This document shows positions 1 through 10,248 of a DNA stretch of 64,000 nt, one piece after another (position 1 is the stretch's first letter; the number at the start of each line of letters is the position of its first letter). The notes under the pieces are model-generated. The model did no database searches and was not told the DNA's origin. It saw only the letters and a list, made by a program, of their open reading frames with translations. Location: contig NZ_JASZYK010000020.1 of assembly GCF_030317035.1 (NCBI RefSeq), forward strand, positions 47,865-111,864, given 5' to 3'. This DNA comes from Variovorax sp. J22G73 (GTDB lineage: Bacteria > Pseudomonadota > Gammaproteobacteria > Burkholderiales > Burkholderiaceae_C). The translations under genes and the position numbers were made by a program.

Positions 1-1387
1 AGCCGAGCGTGAGGCCGCCCGCATTGAGCGCGAGCCCCCCGCTGAAATCGTTGTTCCCCGACAGGGTGAGGGTGCCGGCGCCCTGCTTGACCACGCCGCC
101 GCCGCCGCTGATCGTGCCGCCCAGCGTCAGGTCGTTGGCGCCTTGCACAGTCAGGCCAGTGGTCACGTTGATGTTCTGTGCGAGCGTGATGCCGCTGACC
201 GAGGCCTCGATGGCGCCGCCGTTCCCGGTCATCGTGCCGGTGCCGAAAGACAGCGCGTTGTCGAAGATCGCGGTGCCGCCGTTCAGGAAGGTGTTGCCGC
301 TCACCACCGCGCCGGTGAGCGTCCAGATGCCGCTGTTGACGATGAGATTCTCGAAATTGAGGTACTGCAGGGCAGAGATGCTCCCGGTGCCGCTGTTGCC
401 TGAACCGGGCGGGTTGACGGTGTTCTGCAGCACCAGCGTGTCGGTGCCGCCAACGCCCGCATCGACCGTGCCCCCCGCCGCGAAAGTCAGGGAGCCCGGC
501 GGCAGCGTGGGCGTGGGAATGGTGATGCCAGGCAGCGGCGTCGCCCCGCCGTTGATCGACGAGCCGGTCACCGCCGTGAAAGTGTCGCTGCTGGTGCCGG
601 TGCCCAGCGTGACGCTGCCGTTGACCGTGCCCGCGTTGGTGAAGGTATTGCCACCGGCGGTGGGGCTCTCGAAAGCCACGCGGCCGGTGATCGTTCCGGT
701 GTTCGTGAAGTTGACGTTGCCCCCACCGTAGACGGCCACGGCAATCGAGTTGAACGGATCGAACAAGCCCAGCGCGGCCATGCCGATGGTGCCGCTGTTG
801 TTGAACGACATGGCCCCGCTGTTGGCGATGACCACCGCCGCGCCCTGCAGCCCGAAGGTGCCGTCGAACGTGCCTTCGATCGCGCCCTGGTTGTTGACCA
901 CGATGTTGCCGCTCGTGGGCGCAATCAGGTTGCCGATGGTGAGCGCGCGCGCGAGCACGAGAGAGCCCGCAGCGTTCGCGTCAATGCTGCCTTTGTTGGT
1001 GAGCCTGACGCCGATGCCGCCCAAGGTCATCGCTGAGCCGCCCGGCAGTGTGCTCATGATGGCGCCTGCCTGTACCGTCACGCCCAGGTTGTTGGCATTG
1101 CTGAGAAAGCTGTTCGGGTTCGGCGGCAGGAGGATCGGCACGCCGGTGCAGCTCACCGCGTCGCCATCGGCAGGCACCGCGGGCGAGCAGGCTGCGTCCG
1201 CATCGCCGCTGTGCAACTGGAGCGTCACGAGCGCGGCCAGTCCAATCAACGAAGCAGCGGTGGCTGGCTTACGCCGCCGCGAGCCGGACGAACTCGTACC
1301 GCTACCGCGACTCGCACGCGCAGCTTCGGAAACGACCTGGGCTTGTCCCAGGTTGCGATTGAACACCACACGGTGAATGCGGTTCAT
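1..1387 (-). CDS. ESPR-type autotransporter adhesin, N-terminal part (runs off left edge)
   Basis: The protein begins MNRIHRVVFNRNLGQAQVVS, an extended signal peptide region typical of large type V secretion passengers. A basic stretch (SSGSRRRKPATAA), a hydrophobic core (LIGLAALVTL) and a likely cleavage site near DADA/ACSPA follow. The rest is rich in Gly, Asn, Thr and Val with recurring turns such as GTITG, NAGTVNGS and GGTISGGGGVVKQGAG, the signature of autotransporter-associated beta-helix strands. It should be exported through the Sec system and displayed outside the cell. The C-terminal translocator barrel lies beyond the window and was not seen. The ATG is preceded by a strong GAGGAGG ribosome site about 6 bases upstream. 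The adhesin role is inferred from the fold. Confidence 0.82.
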   Translation of the reverse strand, partial: MNRIHRVVFNRNLGQAQVVSEAARASRGSGTSSSGSRRRKPATAASLIGLAALVTLQLHSGDADAACSPAVPADGDAVSCTGVPILLPPNPNSFLSNANNLGVTVQAGAIMSTLPGGSAMTLGGIGVRLTNKGSIDANAAGSLVLARALTIGNLIAPTSGNIVVNNQGAIEGTFDGTFGLQGAAVVIANSGAMSFNNSGTIGMAALGLFDPFNSIAVAVYGGGNVNFTNTGTITGRVAFESPTAGGNTFTNAGTVNGSVTLGTGTSSDTFTAVTGSSINGGATPLPGITIPTPTLPPGSLTFAAGGTVDAGVGGTDTLVLQNTVNPPGSGNSGTGSISALQYLNFENLIVNSGIWTLTGAVVSGNTFLNGGTAIFDNALSFGTGTMTGNGGAIEASVSGITLAQNINVTTGLTVQGANDLTLGGTISGGGGVVKQGAGTLTLSGNNDFSGGLALNAGGLTLG

Positions 1388-2596
1388 CAGGCCTCCTCTC
1401 GGTCCTTGGAGCGCGGATTATTTGAGGCAATGTTTGCCGCGACATCACTTTTACGCGCCTCTGTTGGTGTCACGCATCACACCTCGAGAGACAAATCAAA
1501 CGCGGTCTTTGGAAGGCAGATCCAAAGTTCTAAACACTGCCGCGAGAGGTGCTGAAGCAGCTGAAGCAGCTGAAGCTCAACGGGCGCAGTATTGCGATGG
1601 CCTATGTGCCCGTCGGCGGTGCCCTCCGTCGTACCGCCCCGCATCGGCCGCAAAAACAATTTCCGGCTGCAGGTGTACGACTGCAAGACGATGAGCGTGT
1701 GGAACAGAAACCCGCGGCACGATCGTCGGAGCGCGGCGCGTGGAAGACTTCATCGTCAGCGAATGCTCGATGCGGGTCATTGAAAATTTATACCTCTCGC
1801 GCGACTTGCGCTTCGAGATGGCACCAGGCAACAGCGATCTATTCCCCGAGTTGCACGCCGCACCTGAGGTGCGCCGAGCCGGACCGAGTCGCGCGCATCG
1901 TCGCGGTGTCGGTATCGCGGGCGTGGCTTTTTACAGCTCAGCCAGGGGCCGGCACCAGTGTCTTGCAGAGTCGCAGCGCCGGCGCGCTCAAACGTGTATC
2001 GGTGCTCTGGATGGCGCTGACATCCATCGACGCTCACGCAGTCTCGTGCAGCCCCTGGCGCATCTGCACGGCGCGCCAATCCCTCTCAATGTTGCCCGCT
2101 CGAATCGACAGCTGCTCCCGGAAGCTCGTTTTCTACACCCAAACAAGGCGGGTCGTAAGCGTCACGCTGCCCCACCTTTGCTGCAGCCACCCCCAACCTG
2201 GCTCGCCAGCAGATCGGTGCCCACGTGCCCGCCTGCAAGACGGGCAGGCGCCCCTCGATGAGGCGCGCACCGTGCCGTCTTGGCGGCTACATACCGGCGG
2301 AAATCAACCGGCCTTTAGCGCAAAGGTTGCCGCCTCACGCACCTGACCAAGCAATTGCGCTGCCGCGCACATCGTCGTGGCGAATACGCTGGCGCGGTCT
2401 TGGTTGGGGCGATCCGCCCGCGAAATAGCTTGGATCGATCGGCAGTCTCATCGCAGGCCCTGCAGACAGCCGCCTGTCGGGCGCATTGGTATGACGCGGC
2501 CTACGAGTGACCGCGCCCGCACCTCACGCGCGCGCACGAGCCTGCGTCTAGCATCGAGCTGACAGTTCCATTCCACTTAATTTCAAGCGAGCATTC
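1388..2596. other. Gene-poor stretch with no supported gene
   Basis: About 1.2 kb between the autotransporter start and the hybrid kinase. Frames open on both strands, but none has recognisable domains or a convincing ribosome site. A short 9-base tandem repeat (unit gctgaagca, nearly three copies) lies at 1551-1576. The autotransporter promoter must lie in the left part. The remainder may be decayed sequence; no parent family could be recognised. Confidence 0.4.
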
Positions 2597-4663
2597 ATGA
2601 ATTCGAAGATGGCCGGGTCCCCTCAGACATTGGTGTGGTACGCGGGCGCTGATGGTTGCGTCAATGTCGCCAACCCGCTGTGGCAAGAGTTCACCGGGCA
2701 GCGGTTCGAAGACTACAAAGGCTGGGGCTGGCTTCAAGCCATTCATGCCGACGACAGGGCGACGGTGCGCCAACGGTGGGCCGAAGCCCTGGAGGCCGGT
2801 CAAGCGTTCACCGTGAACTATCGGCTCCTGCGCGCGAATGGCGAGTACCGCGAGGTTGTGGCTCAGGGCGCACCGGTACACGACGCAGGGACCCTTAAGC
2901 AGTGGGTTGGCTTCGTCGTCGACACAAGCGAGGGCATCCGCGCGCAAGCTGAGCGCCAGGCGAGCGAGGATCGCCTTCGTGTGCTCGACGAGATCGGTCA
3001 GGCGACGCGTCATCTCCAGAACGCGGACGACATCATGGCGTCGACCGCCCGTGTTCTGGGCAAAGCGCTTGGCGCGACCCGATGTGCCTATGCAGACGTG
3101 GACAGTGACAGCAACCGGTTCACCATTCGAAGCGATTGGGCAGTCGAGGGTGTGCCAAGCAGTGCCGGCGTCTACTCGTTGGAGCTGTTCGGTCCGCAAG
3201 CCACGTCCAACCTCCGCCAAGGCCTTCATCTCATCGTGAACGATGTGGACGCAGAACTTGGGGACGAAGGTGGCGCACGCATGTTCAACGCCATCGGCAT
3301 CAAGGCCATCATCTGCGCCGGACTGGTGAAAGAGAACCGGCTGGTGGCGATGATGGCCGTCCATCAGGCCACCTCGCGTCGATGGACCGACGCCGAAGTC
3401 CTCGTCGTCTCCGAAGTCGTTGACAGGTGCTGGGCCCACATCGAACGTACGCGAGACGCCGCCCTCCTCAGGGACCAGGACGCAAGGAAGGACGAGTTCA
3501 TCGCGACCTTGGCCCATGAGCTGCGCAACCCCCTTGCCCCGATCAAGTACGCCGTAGCCATCGCGAGTCGTCGCGCAAACGACGACGTGGTCGCATCGAA
3601 GCTCGCGATGATCGATCGCCAGGCGAGCCTCATGGCCCGACTCATTGACGATCTGCTGGACATCTCGCGGATCAGCCGCGGCGTGATCGAACTGCGACGC
3701 CAGATCGTCCCGCTGGACATGCTGGTGTCGAATGCGCTCGAAACCGCGCAGGTGCTGCTGGAACGGCAGGGCCATCGGGTCGAAATGCGCGTGGCGCCTG
3801 GCATGGACGTCTACGCGGATCCGGCCAGAATGGTCCAGGTGATCGGCAATCTCCTCACCAATGCCGCGAAGTACACCCCTGTAGGCGGCAGCATCGTCGT
3901 CGAGGCGTACACAAGGGGGCATCAGGCTGTCGTCTCGGTGACCGATTCAGGCTATGGGATGTCGTTAAGCGACGCGAGCAGGGTGTTCGACATGTTCACG
4001 CAGTTGCCGCACACCAAAGCGCATGCACAAGGTGGTCTTGGGCTCGGACTGTCGTTGGTGCGCAAGCTGATGGAACTGCATGGCGGCACCGCCCAGGTGA
4101 GCAGTCCGGGTGTGGACCAGGGAAGCACTTTCAGGTTGGAGCTGCCCCTGGCAGATCCTTCGCCGCTATCAGTGGAAAGGACTGCGCCTGAACTGGCGAG
4201 GGTCACGGACACTACGGACGACATGAACGGCGCAGGCGGCAGTGCCGATCGGGCTCGGCCCGGAGGCCGTGGGGCACCGCTGCAAGGCGCACGAGTTCTG
4301 GTCGTGGAGGACAACGAAGACGGTCGTGAGGGGCTGGTCGCATTCCTGCAAGGCGTGGGCGTCGAGGTGGAGGCGGCCAGCGAAGGCTTGCAGGCCCTGA
4401 AGCTCGCTGAGCAGCACCGGCCGGAGATCGTGCTGCTGGATCTCGGCCTTCCGGGCATGGACGGGTATGCGGTGGCACAGGCCCTGCGAGCGCGCCATCC
4501 GCCTGAGCGAATGGCCATCATGGCGCTGACGGGTTGGGGGGCGGGCCGGGACCAGGAGCGCACACGTGCTGCAGGGTTCGACGCGCATCTCGTCAAGCCG
4601 GTGCAGCCTGACGCGCTTCTTCGCGCGATCGAAGCGGTCATGGGCCGCGCGTCTTCGCCTTGA
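2597..4663 (+). CDS. Hybrid sensor histidine kinase (PAS-GAF-HisKA-HATPase-REC)
   Basis: A soluble-looking 688-residue two-component sensor. Residues about 8-110 form a PAS domain (start VWYAGADGCVNVANPLW), about 130-275 a GAF domain. The HisKA dimerisation helix carries the phospho-acceptor His307 in LAHELRNPLAPIKY. The ATP-binding domain has an N box (NLLTNAAKYTP), a G1 box (VTDSGYGMSL) and a G2 box (GGLGLGLSLVRKL). A C-terminal receiver domain has Asp615 in VLLDLGLPGMDG and a conserved late Lys (HLVKPVQPD). No membrane segment is visible, so the signal is probably cytoplasmic. The receiver suggests a phosphorelay to a partner, but no output regulator is adjacent. The signal is unknown. Confidence 0.92.
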   Translation: MNSKMAGSPQTLVWYAGADGCVNVANPLWQEFTGQRFEDYKGWGWLQAIHADDRATVRQRWAEALEAGQAFTVNYRLLRANGEYREVVAQGAPVHDAGTLKQWVGFVVDTSEGIRAQAERQASEDRLRVLDEIGQATRHLQNADDIMASTARVLGKALGATRCAYADVDSDSNRFTIRSDWAVEGVPSSAGVYSLELFGPQATSNLRQGLHLIVNDVDAELGDEGGARMFNAIGIKAIICAGLVKENRLVAMMAVHQATSRRWTDAEVLVVSEVVDRCWAHIERTRDAALLRDQDARKDEFIATLAHELRNPLAPIKYAVAIASRRANDDVVASKLAMIDRQASLMARLIDDLLDISRISRGVIELRRQIVPLDMLVSNALETAQVLLERQGHRVEMRVAPGMDVYADPARMVQVIGNLLTNAAKYTPVGGSIVVEAYTRGHQAVVSVTDSGYGMSLSDASRVFDMFTQLPHTKAHAQGGLGLGLSLVRKLMELHGGTAQVSSPGVDQGSTFRLELPLADPSPLSVERTAPELARVTDTTDDMNGAGGSADRARPGGRGAPLQGARVLVVEDNEDGREGLVAFLQGVGVEVEAASEGLQALKLAEQHRPEIVLLDLGLPGMDGYAVAQALRARHPPERMAIMALTGWGAGRDQERTRAAGFDAHLVKPVQPDALLRAIEAVMGRASSP

Positions 4664-4679
4664 CCGTCCTTCGCCTCGC

Positions 4680-5015
4680 GTGACAAGAGCAAAAAACCAT
4701 CCAGTTACCCCCGACGGACGGTATTTCGTCGTGAATGGCCGGCTGTGGCGGACGAGCGATCCGAATCTGAGCGAACACGCCCGAGAAGCCTGGATTGCCA
4801 AGTTGATGGCAGCTCGGCGCCAGGTGGGACTTGCGTTGAAATCGGGTGACATTGTGGCGCTGAAAGCGGCACGTGCGGCGGTCGACGCCGCCAAGCGCGC
4901 GCTGGGCGAGCGCGGCCCGGTATGGTGGACCGACGGAGCCCCGGACCTCAACAGGCACATGGTGACCCATACGTCCTACAAGCGCTGGTACGAGGAACTG
5001 CAACCCGGCCAATGA
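4680..5015 (+). CDS. Conserved small hypothetical protein
   Basis: A 111-residue protein starting at a GTG 16 bases after the kinase gene (MTRAKNHPVTPDGRYFVVNG). It contains TPDGRYFVVNGRLWRTSDPN, then a helical middle (MAARRQVGLALKSGD), and ends with GERGPVWWTDGAPDLNRH. I recall this pattern from small uncharacterised proteins of proteobacteria; no function is known to me. A longer frame upstream overlaps the kinase end and is unlike the conserved part, so the GTG start is preferred. No good ribosome site is visible; translation may be coupled to the kinase. Confidence 0.7.
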   Translation: MTRAKNHPVTPDGRYFVVNGRLWRTSDPNLSEHAREAWIAKLMAARRQVGLALKSGDIVALKAARAAVDAAKRALGERGPVWWTDGAPDLNRHMVTHTSYKRWYEELQPGQ

Positions 5016-5542
5016 CTGCGGGACACGGTTGCTCGCGCTGCGCATGCGTGCGTTGCACACGGCGAACCTGCCTTCGCGCTGACTGCACATCGCACGAACC
5101 AAAAGATCTTCATGAAAATGCCGACCCTAGTTGGCGCGGCAGCAAGGGGGCTTCGCCCCGGCAGGGCAAGCGCTCGCTCTTTCCAGGGAAGGGCAGCTCT
5201 GCGCACGTGAGGCACGGCTCGGGCGCTAGGGTGCCAACTGTTCAGCGCCGCATCAGCGCCCAGAGCCCAGAGCCCAGAGCCCAGAGCGCAAGGCTGGTCC
5301 GGCAAAACCAGGGGCCCCCATGAGATGCGGCCAGTCCCACCGCGGCGTCGTCGACCACCGCCCGTCTCGCTCACCGCCCTGCTGACTGCTTGCACCGGAC
5401 CCCGTCGAACGCACGACGTACAGCTTGAAGGACTGGTTGCGGGGTCGCTGAGCCAGACGCTTGCTCTTGCTGTCAAACACAGGCGACCACACCACGCGCC
5501 GGCTCGTGAACCGCACGCTCCCGCTGGCCCGTGACAGCCCTG
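5016..5542. other. Intergenic stretch downstream of the lipoprotein gene
   Basis: No gene supported. It holds a short 7-base tandem repeat near its middle. The reading frame on the minus strand that runs into it from the lipoprotein region is out of frame with the real lipoprotein gene and is not believed. Confidence 0.4.
5261..5287. repeat. 7-bp tandem repeat (cagagcc, about 4 copies)
   Basis: Three perfect copies of cagagcc plus a six-base partial fourth in non-coding sequence. This is simple slippage-type repetition with no recognised function. Confidence 0.8.
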
Positions 5543-7678
5543 TCAGTTGAAGCCTTCCGTCTGGTCCTTGTACGAGCCGTCGAGCATCTTGTAGCGCCAC
5601 TGCAGCGTGCGCGACACGTACTGCGACGTGGTCAGTGCCGCAAAGCTGCCGCCCACCGCCACCACCGACCGGCTGCTCGCGCCCTTGGGCACCGAGGTCG
5701 AGGCAGAGTTGACGGCGCGCGTGCCGTCGTTGCTGTACACGTTGACCGATTCGATGCGCTCCGCGTACGGGTTCACGAGCCATTCGAGCGTCAAGGTGGT
5801 GGCCTCCGGCGCACCGTTGCTCGCCAGCGCCTGGGTGCTCTGGGGAATGGTGTGCCATTGCTGCGTGGCCGCATGGGCGGCGGGCACCACGGGGGTCACC
5901 ATGCGCAGCGAGAAGCTCAGCGCGGGGGTCAGCGTGGTCGGCGTGGCCGGGTCGGCGTCTACAGCAGTGAACAGCTCGAACTCGTAGCGCGACCAGCCCG
6001 GCACCTTGCTCAGGTCGAACTTCCAGTTGGCGCTGGGCGGCTCGCCATACATGGCCGGGTGCGCCCAGTTGGTGTAAGCGGGCGTGGCTTGCGCGATCGA
6101 CGGATTCGGCCGCAGCGCGAAGGCGTCGGGGCCCGTGATGTCGCGGCTGCGCTGCAGGTTGAAGAGGTTGATGGAGTTGGCGACGAACTGCTGCGGGCCG
6201 GCCGGGATCGTTCCCGAAGTGTTCAGGATCGACAGCCAGCTTTGCGGCAGTTCCCCGGGGTCGGCTAGCACCAGGCCCGCATCGGGCAGGCCCGGGCCCT
6301 TCACGCGCGCATAGCGCAGGTTGGGCAGGCTCGGTCCGTAGCCGGGGCGGGCGACGTAGATTTCCAGTCCGCTCTGGAAGCGCGACGGTCCCGTGGCGTA
6401 CTGCTCCTGGAAGGCCGCGGGCAGAAGTTGCTCCTGGCGCCGTATGGAGGCGCGCACATAGGCGTTCACCGCGCGGTGGTTTCCGTACAGCCACCAGTTC
6501 GTGTTGCGCGCGGTGGTGGCGGTGTTGGCGAACTTCTTCACCACCAGGATGCGGTTGTCCGGCACGCCGTTCTTGTCGGTGAAGCGCAGGTTCACGACGG
6601 CTTCGTCGCGGCTGTCCTGCTGCTTGGTGTAGCGCAGCAGCTCGGGGCGGTTGAATCGCGCGCCGTCCATGTCGGGCGAGGCGATCAGGCCGCCGAAGGA
6701 GGCGGCGGCATCGAGGCCGCTGTGCAGGTAGCTTGCGCTGCCGGTCTGCTGGCCCGGGGCATCGTCGACCACCAAGCCGTCGCATGCGGGCGACGAACTG
6801 CGCGGTGCCGAGGCCACGGCAAAGCAGGCCGTGAAGCCGGTCTGCAGAAAGTCGAGCTCGGTCACCGAGAAATCGCCGGCGGTCGAGGCTGCCACGGTCG
6901 CGGGCGCGGTGGTGGTGGCATCGGCCAGCGGCACCGACGGCGCATCGGGGTTGAGTGTGTTCGACAGCACCGGCGAGCCGTTCTCGAAGGTCACGCGCAC
7001 CTGGTCGAGCATCCTGTCGGCGCCCGTGTTGGAGCCGCCGACAAAGGGGGTGGAGATGGGGTCGAAGGTGGCCGGGTCGAGCCCGACGCTGGCGAGCACG
7101 TCGGCGAGTTGCTTGGCGACGTTGGCGCGCACCGCCTGCAGGACGCCGGCGTCCACCGCTGCCAGCGCGGCCGGGTCGTTCACCAGGGCCAGCGGGTCCT
7201 TGTTGGGTGCCAACTGCGCGGCGATGGCGGTGGTCAGCGGGCTGATGTTGGCCGTGGCGTTGCTGCCCGCCGCCGGCAGTGTGGTCACCAGGCTGACCAT
7301 GGGGTTGCGCAGGCCCGAGGGGTCGGTGGCCACCAGCACGAGCGGCACGGCCGCGGTGCTCTTCAGCTCGCACGTGAAGGCACCCTTGTCGTCGGCCACC
7401 AGCGGGGTCACGGTGCAGCTGTCGGCGCCGTTCCTGTCGAGAATGCGCACCTCGGCGCCGGCGAGCGCGGCGCCCGTGGCGACCGTGCCGTCGATCGACG
7501 TGACGGCTGCGGCAGGGCCGGGCTCTGGCGCCGGTGCCGGGGTTGGCGAGGGCGCGGGCGCGGCGCCGACCGGAAAGTAGGAAGCCCCGCCGCCTCCGCC
7601 TCCACCTCCACAGGCGGCCAGCAACGCCAGCGTCACGATGGACAGGACATGGGGAATCTTCAAGGTCGATGAGGGCAT
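5543..7678 (-). CDS. Large lipoprotein with carboxypeptidase-regulatory-like domain
   Basis: A roughly 710-residue lipoprotein. The signal peptide ends in a lipobox (ALLAACGGGG) followed by a glycine run and a Pro/Ala-rich linker (PAPSPTPAPAPEPGP). Next comes a short beta-rich domain (TSIDGTVATGAALAGAEVRI) resembling bacterial carboxypeptidase-regulatory-like folds. The large C-terminal part, with WWLYGNHRAVNAYVRASI and THPAMYGE-like stretches, is not a family I can name. It should be acylated and anchored to a membrane, probably the outer one. An in-frame TTG five codons upstream is an alternative start; ATG was chosen because the signal peptide is complete from there. It is transcribed divergently from the LuxR gene. 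Confidence 0.8.
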   Translation of the reverse strand: MPSSTLKIPHVLSIVTLALLAACGGGGGGGGASYFPVGAAPAPSPTPAPAPEPGPAAAVTSIDGTVATGAALAGAEVRILDRNGADSCTVTPLVADDKGAFTCELKSTAAVPLVLVATDPSGLRNPMVSLVTTLPAAGSNATANISPLTTAIAAQLAPNKDPLALVNDPAALAAVDAGVLQAVRANVAKQLADVLASVGLDPATFDPISTPFVGGSNTGADRMLDQVRVTFENGSPVLSNTLNPDAPSVPLADATTTAPATVAASTAGDFSVTELDFLQTGFTACFAVASAPRSSSPACDGLVVDDAPGQQTGSASYLHSGLDAAASFGGLIASPDMDGARFNRPELLRYTKQQDSRDEAVVNLRFTDKNGVPDNRILVVKKFANTATTARNTNWWLYGNHRAVNAYVRASIRRQEQLLPAAFQEQYATGPSRFQSGLEIYVARPGYGPSLPNLRYARVKGPGLPDAGLVLADPGELPQSWLSILNTSGTIPAGPQQFVANSINLFNLQRSRDITGPDAFALRPNPSIAQATPAYTNWAHPAMYGEPPSANWKFDLSKVPGWSRYEFELFTAVDADPATPTTLTPALSFSLRMVTPVVPAAHAATQQWHTIPQSTQALASNGAPEATTLTLEWLVNPYAERIESVNVYSNDGTRAVNSASTSVPKGASSRSVVAVGGSFAALTTSQYVSRTLQWRYKMLDGSYKDQTEGFN

Positions 7679-7888
7679 CTTGGGCTTGTCCAAAGGTTGA
7701 AAAACTCCGGACCTCCCGGCGTTTTGTGAACCTTAGCGGTCACTTACGGAAATGAAATGATGCAAATGCACCATTCTTGAAACGGTCCGGTGGGTGCCAG
7801 GGTTTTCCAGGGCGGAGCACAAAGTCGGCCCTTGCGAATCACGGAAACAGGGGATGCGTTATCCCGCGGGCGCGGCAAGACTGGGCCC

Positions 7889-8872
7889 ATGACCCCACCA
7901 GCGTCGCACGACATCGGCACCCTCCTGCTGCAGCTGTACCGGCTCTCGCACGAACTGCCAATGCAGGCGTTTCAGGACGCCGCGCTCGAACTCGTCAAGC
8001 CGGTTCTGCCCTTCGACGCCTCGATGTGGGGCACGGCCACAACCGCCGAAGAGGGCATCGACGTTCACACGCTGCACCTCTACCGCAAGACGCCCGACAT
8101 GATGCGGGAGTACGACGACTTCAAGCACCTCGACTCCGCGGCCGCGAGCTTTTTCGGCAAGGGACAGGGCACCCAGGGCTTCAACTCGGCAAGCTGGTGG
8201 AGCGGGCCCCGGTATGCGCCGTTCTTGGACTATGTGCGGCGCTACGACCAGAACAACATCTTCATCACGATGGACAGCAACCCGCAGTCGAACTTCATGC
8301 ACTGGTTCTCGCTGTTTCGCGCCGACCCCGACGCGCACTGCAAGCCAGAGGAAGTGAGCCTGCTGGCGAGCCTGTCGCCGCACATGATGCAAGCGCTTGC
8401 GCTCAACCGCGTGATGCATCTGGACCGAACGCAATCGCCCGCCGCTGCCCTGCAGCCGCGGGGCTCGGCCATTGCGGACCTGAAGGGCGCCATTTACCAC
8501 TGCGACGTGAGCTTCGTGGCGCTGATGCAGGAAGAGTTCGAGGACTGGCCGCGTCAAAGGCTGCCGACCTCGCTGCTGGAGCACTTCATGACGGTGCAGT
8601 CCGCCTTTTTAGGGCGGCATATCGCGGTGTCGTCGCGGCTGGAGCAGCGTCTTTTGTTCCTGGGCGTACGCAAGCGCTGCGCCGCCGACGGCCTCACGCC
8701 GCGCGAGCGCACCGTGGCCGAACTGCTGGCACGCGGCGACACGCACAAGGACATCGCCGCCATCCTGAGCCGCTCGCCGGCCACCGTGCGCAACCACATT
8801 CAGGCCATCTACGACAAACTGCAGGTGGGCAACGTCGCCGGACTGATCAAGGCGTTGCGCCTCGCGGCTTGA
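7889..8872 (+). CDS. LuxR-family transcriptional regulator
   Basis: A 327-residue protein with a C-terminal LuxR/GerE helix-turn-helix (LTPRERTVAELLARGDTHKD, then SRSPATVRNHIQAIYDKLQV). The N-terminal 250 residues show no autoinducer-binding or receiver motif and probably form a sensory domain of unknown ligand. The ATG at this position (MTPPASHD) fits better than an upstream in-frame start, whose extra 33 residues are low-complexity. It is divergent from the lipoprotein gene, which may be its target; that is inference. Confidence 0.85.
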   Translation: MTPPASHDIGTLLLQLYRLSHELPMQAFQDAALELVKPVLPFDASMWGTATTAEEGIDVHTLHLYRKTPDMMREYDDFKHLDSAAASFFGKGQGTQGFNSASWWSGPRYAPFLDYVRRYDQNNIFITMDSNPQSNFMHWFSLFRADPDAHCKPEEVSLLASLSPHMMQALALNRVMHLDRTQSPAAALQPRGSAIADLKGAIYHCDVSFVALMQEEFEDWPRQRLPTSLLEHFMTVQSAFLGRHIAVSSRLEQRLLFLGVRKRCAADGLTPRERTVAELLARGDTHKDIAAILSRSPATVRNHIQAIYDKLQVGNVAGLIKALRLAA

Positions 8873-9218
8873 ACACCGTGCTCGCGCCAGAGTCAAGCCT
8901 GGCGGCGTCCCCGTCCGCAACGATGCAGCAGCTCGCAGCGCGACACTCAATCACAAGTCATTGCAGCCAATTCGTTGCACGGTCGCCAAACAGGTCCCGC
9001 TCGTGCCCGCGTACCGTTGCCCGTCCAACGATGCCGCGATCACGCTCACGGCCTGACGCCGATGGACTCCACTGCCAGGAGCGATCCGCGGGCAATCTCT
9101 CATTCCGCGCTCGGCGCGATCAACTAAGGAACGCAGAGGCCCACGGACAACGCAAATTGGCTCCAGAGCCGAATTCTGGTGCGGATCGCCAGATGGCAGG
9201 GCGCCTTCAGGGCACTCT
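8873..9218. other. Intergenic stretch, nothing recognised
   Basis: About 350 bases between convergent genes. Open frames here are out-of-frame extensions of neighbours. No clear terminator hairpin with a T-run was found. Confidence 0.4.
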
Positions 9219-10211
9219 TCAGAGCGGCGTGATCCTGGCGCTCTTCATCATCTGCCGGGTCAGTTCGATCTCGTGCCGTATCACCTGCAGATAGCCCTCC
9301 GGGGTCGAAGGCGTGACCTGGCTGCCAAGCTCAGTCATGGCCGCGATCACCTGCGGATCTTTCACCATCCGGCTAAAGACCTCATAGATGCGCGCGGCGA
9401 TAGGATCGGGTGTGCCTGCGGGCAGGGAAAGCCCGCCCCATGAAGTCAACTCCACGCCCTGCAATCCCTGCTCGGCCAGCGTGGGCACGTCCAGCAAGTT
9501 GGCATTGCGTCGAGTGGCCGCCACGCCCAAGGCCTTGAGCTTGCCGGCCTTCACGTGGGGGTACGCCACTGCGAAAATCGGCATGCCGAAGCTCACCTGC
9601 CCGCCGAGCACGGCGTTCACCAGTTCCGACGCTCCCTTGTACGGCACATGCGTTGCGCTGATGCCAGCAGCATGGAGGAACAGCTCGACGCCGAGGTGCG
9701 AGGGTGTGCCCACCCCGCCCGACGCGTAATCAAGCTTGCCGGGGTTGGCGCGCGCTTTTTCGACGAGCTCCTGCAGCGTCCCGATACCCGATGCGGGGCT
9801 GACAACGAGCAGCACGTCTGACGTCGTGAGCCGCATCAAATGACGAAAGTCCTTCATCACGTCGTACCCGGGGCTGCGGTACATCAGCACGTTCGCGGCC
9901 ATGGGCGCCGCGGAGTAGATCCAGGTGTACCCATCCGGCGCGGCTCGGGCCACCTGGCGCGCGCCAATGTTGCCGGCAGCGCCGCCCTTGTTCTCGATGA
10001 TGATCGCCTGTCCGAGCAGGCGGCCAGCGGCCTCGGCGAGGATGCGTGCCCCGGTGTCGGGCCCAGTGCCAGCCAAGTAAGGTACGACCCATTTGATGGG
10101 ACGGCTGGGCCAAGGGTCGGCTGCCCGCGCAACGCGCGCGAATGGCAGCAGTGGCGCCGCAGCCAAGGCGCGGCACAGCACGCGACGCGACGCGTCGAAG
10201 TCGTTGTTCAT
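9219..10211 (-). CDS. Tripartite tricarboxylate transporter (Bug/TctC-type) substrate-binding protein
   Basis: A 330-residue periplasmic solute-binding protein. The N-terminus (RRVLCRALAAAPLLPFARVA followed by RAADPWPSRPI) is a signal peptide. Family signatures are PIKWVVPYLAGTGPDTGARI, IIENKGGAAGNIGARQVARA, PDGYT and HVPYKGASELVNAVLGGQVS. Bug proteins bind small carboxylates and are greatly expanded in Burkholderiales, often without membrane partners; none is seen here. It is the last gene of an operon with an acyl-CoA dehydrogenase and a CoA ligase, so an organic acid ligand is likely. The ATG with GGAGAC upstream was chosen over a much longer frame entering the upstream gene. Confidence 0.9.
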   Translation of the reverse strand: MNNDFDASRRVLCRALAAAPLLPFARVARAADPWPSRPIKWVVPYLAGTGPDTGARILAEAAGRLLGQAIIIENKGGAAGNIGARQVARAAPDGYTWIYSAAPMAANVLMYRSPGYDVMKDFRHLMRLTTSDVLLVVSPASGIGTLQELVEKARANPGKLDYASGGVGTPSHLGVELFLHAAGISATHVPYKGASELVNAVLGGQVSFGMPIFAVAYPHVKAGKLKALGVAATRRNANLLDVPTLAEQGLQGVELTSWGGLSLPAGTPDPIAARIYEVFSRMVKDPQVIAAMTELGSQVTPSTPEGYLQVIRHEIELTRQMMKSARITPL

Positions 10212-10248
10212 TTCACTTGTCTCCGGATCTCTTATGTAGCTCTGTTTT

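Noticed and set aside
2501..3922. A 473-codon minus-strand frame opposite the hybrid kinase
   Set aside because: No domain pattern and the plus-strand kinase motifs are intact; it is an antisense shadow.
5253..7373. A 706-codon minus-strand frame overlapping the lipoprotein gene
   Set aside because: It is out of frame with the lipoprotein, Arg-rich and without a signal peptide; the lipobox-bearing frame is the real one.
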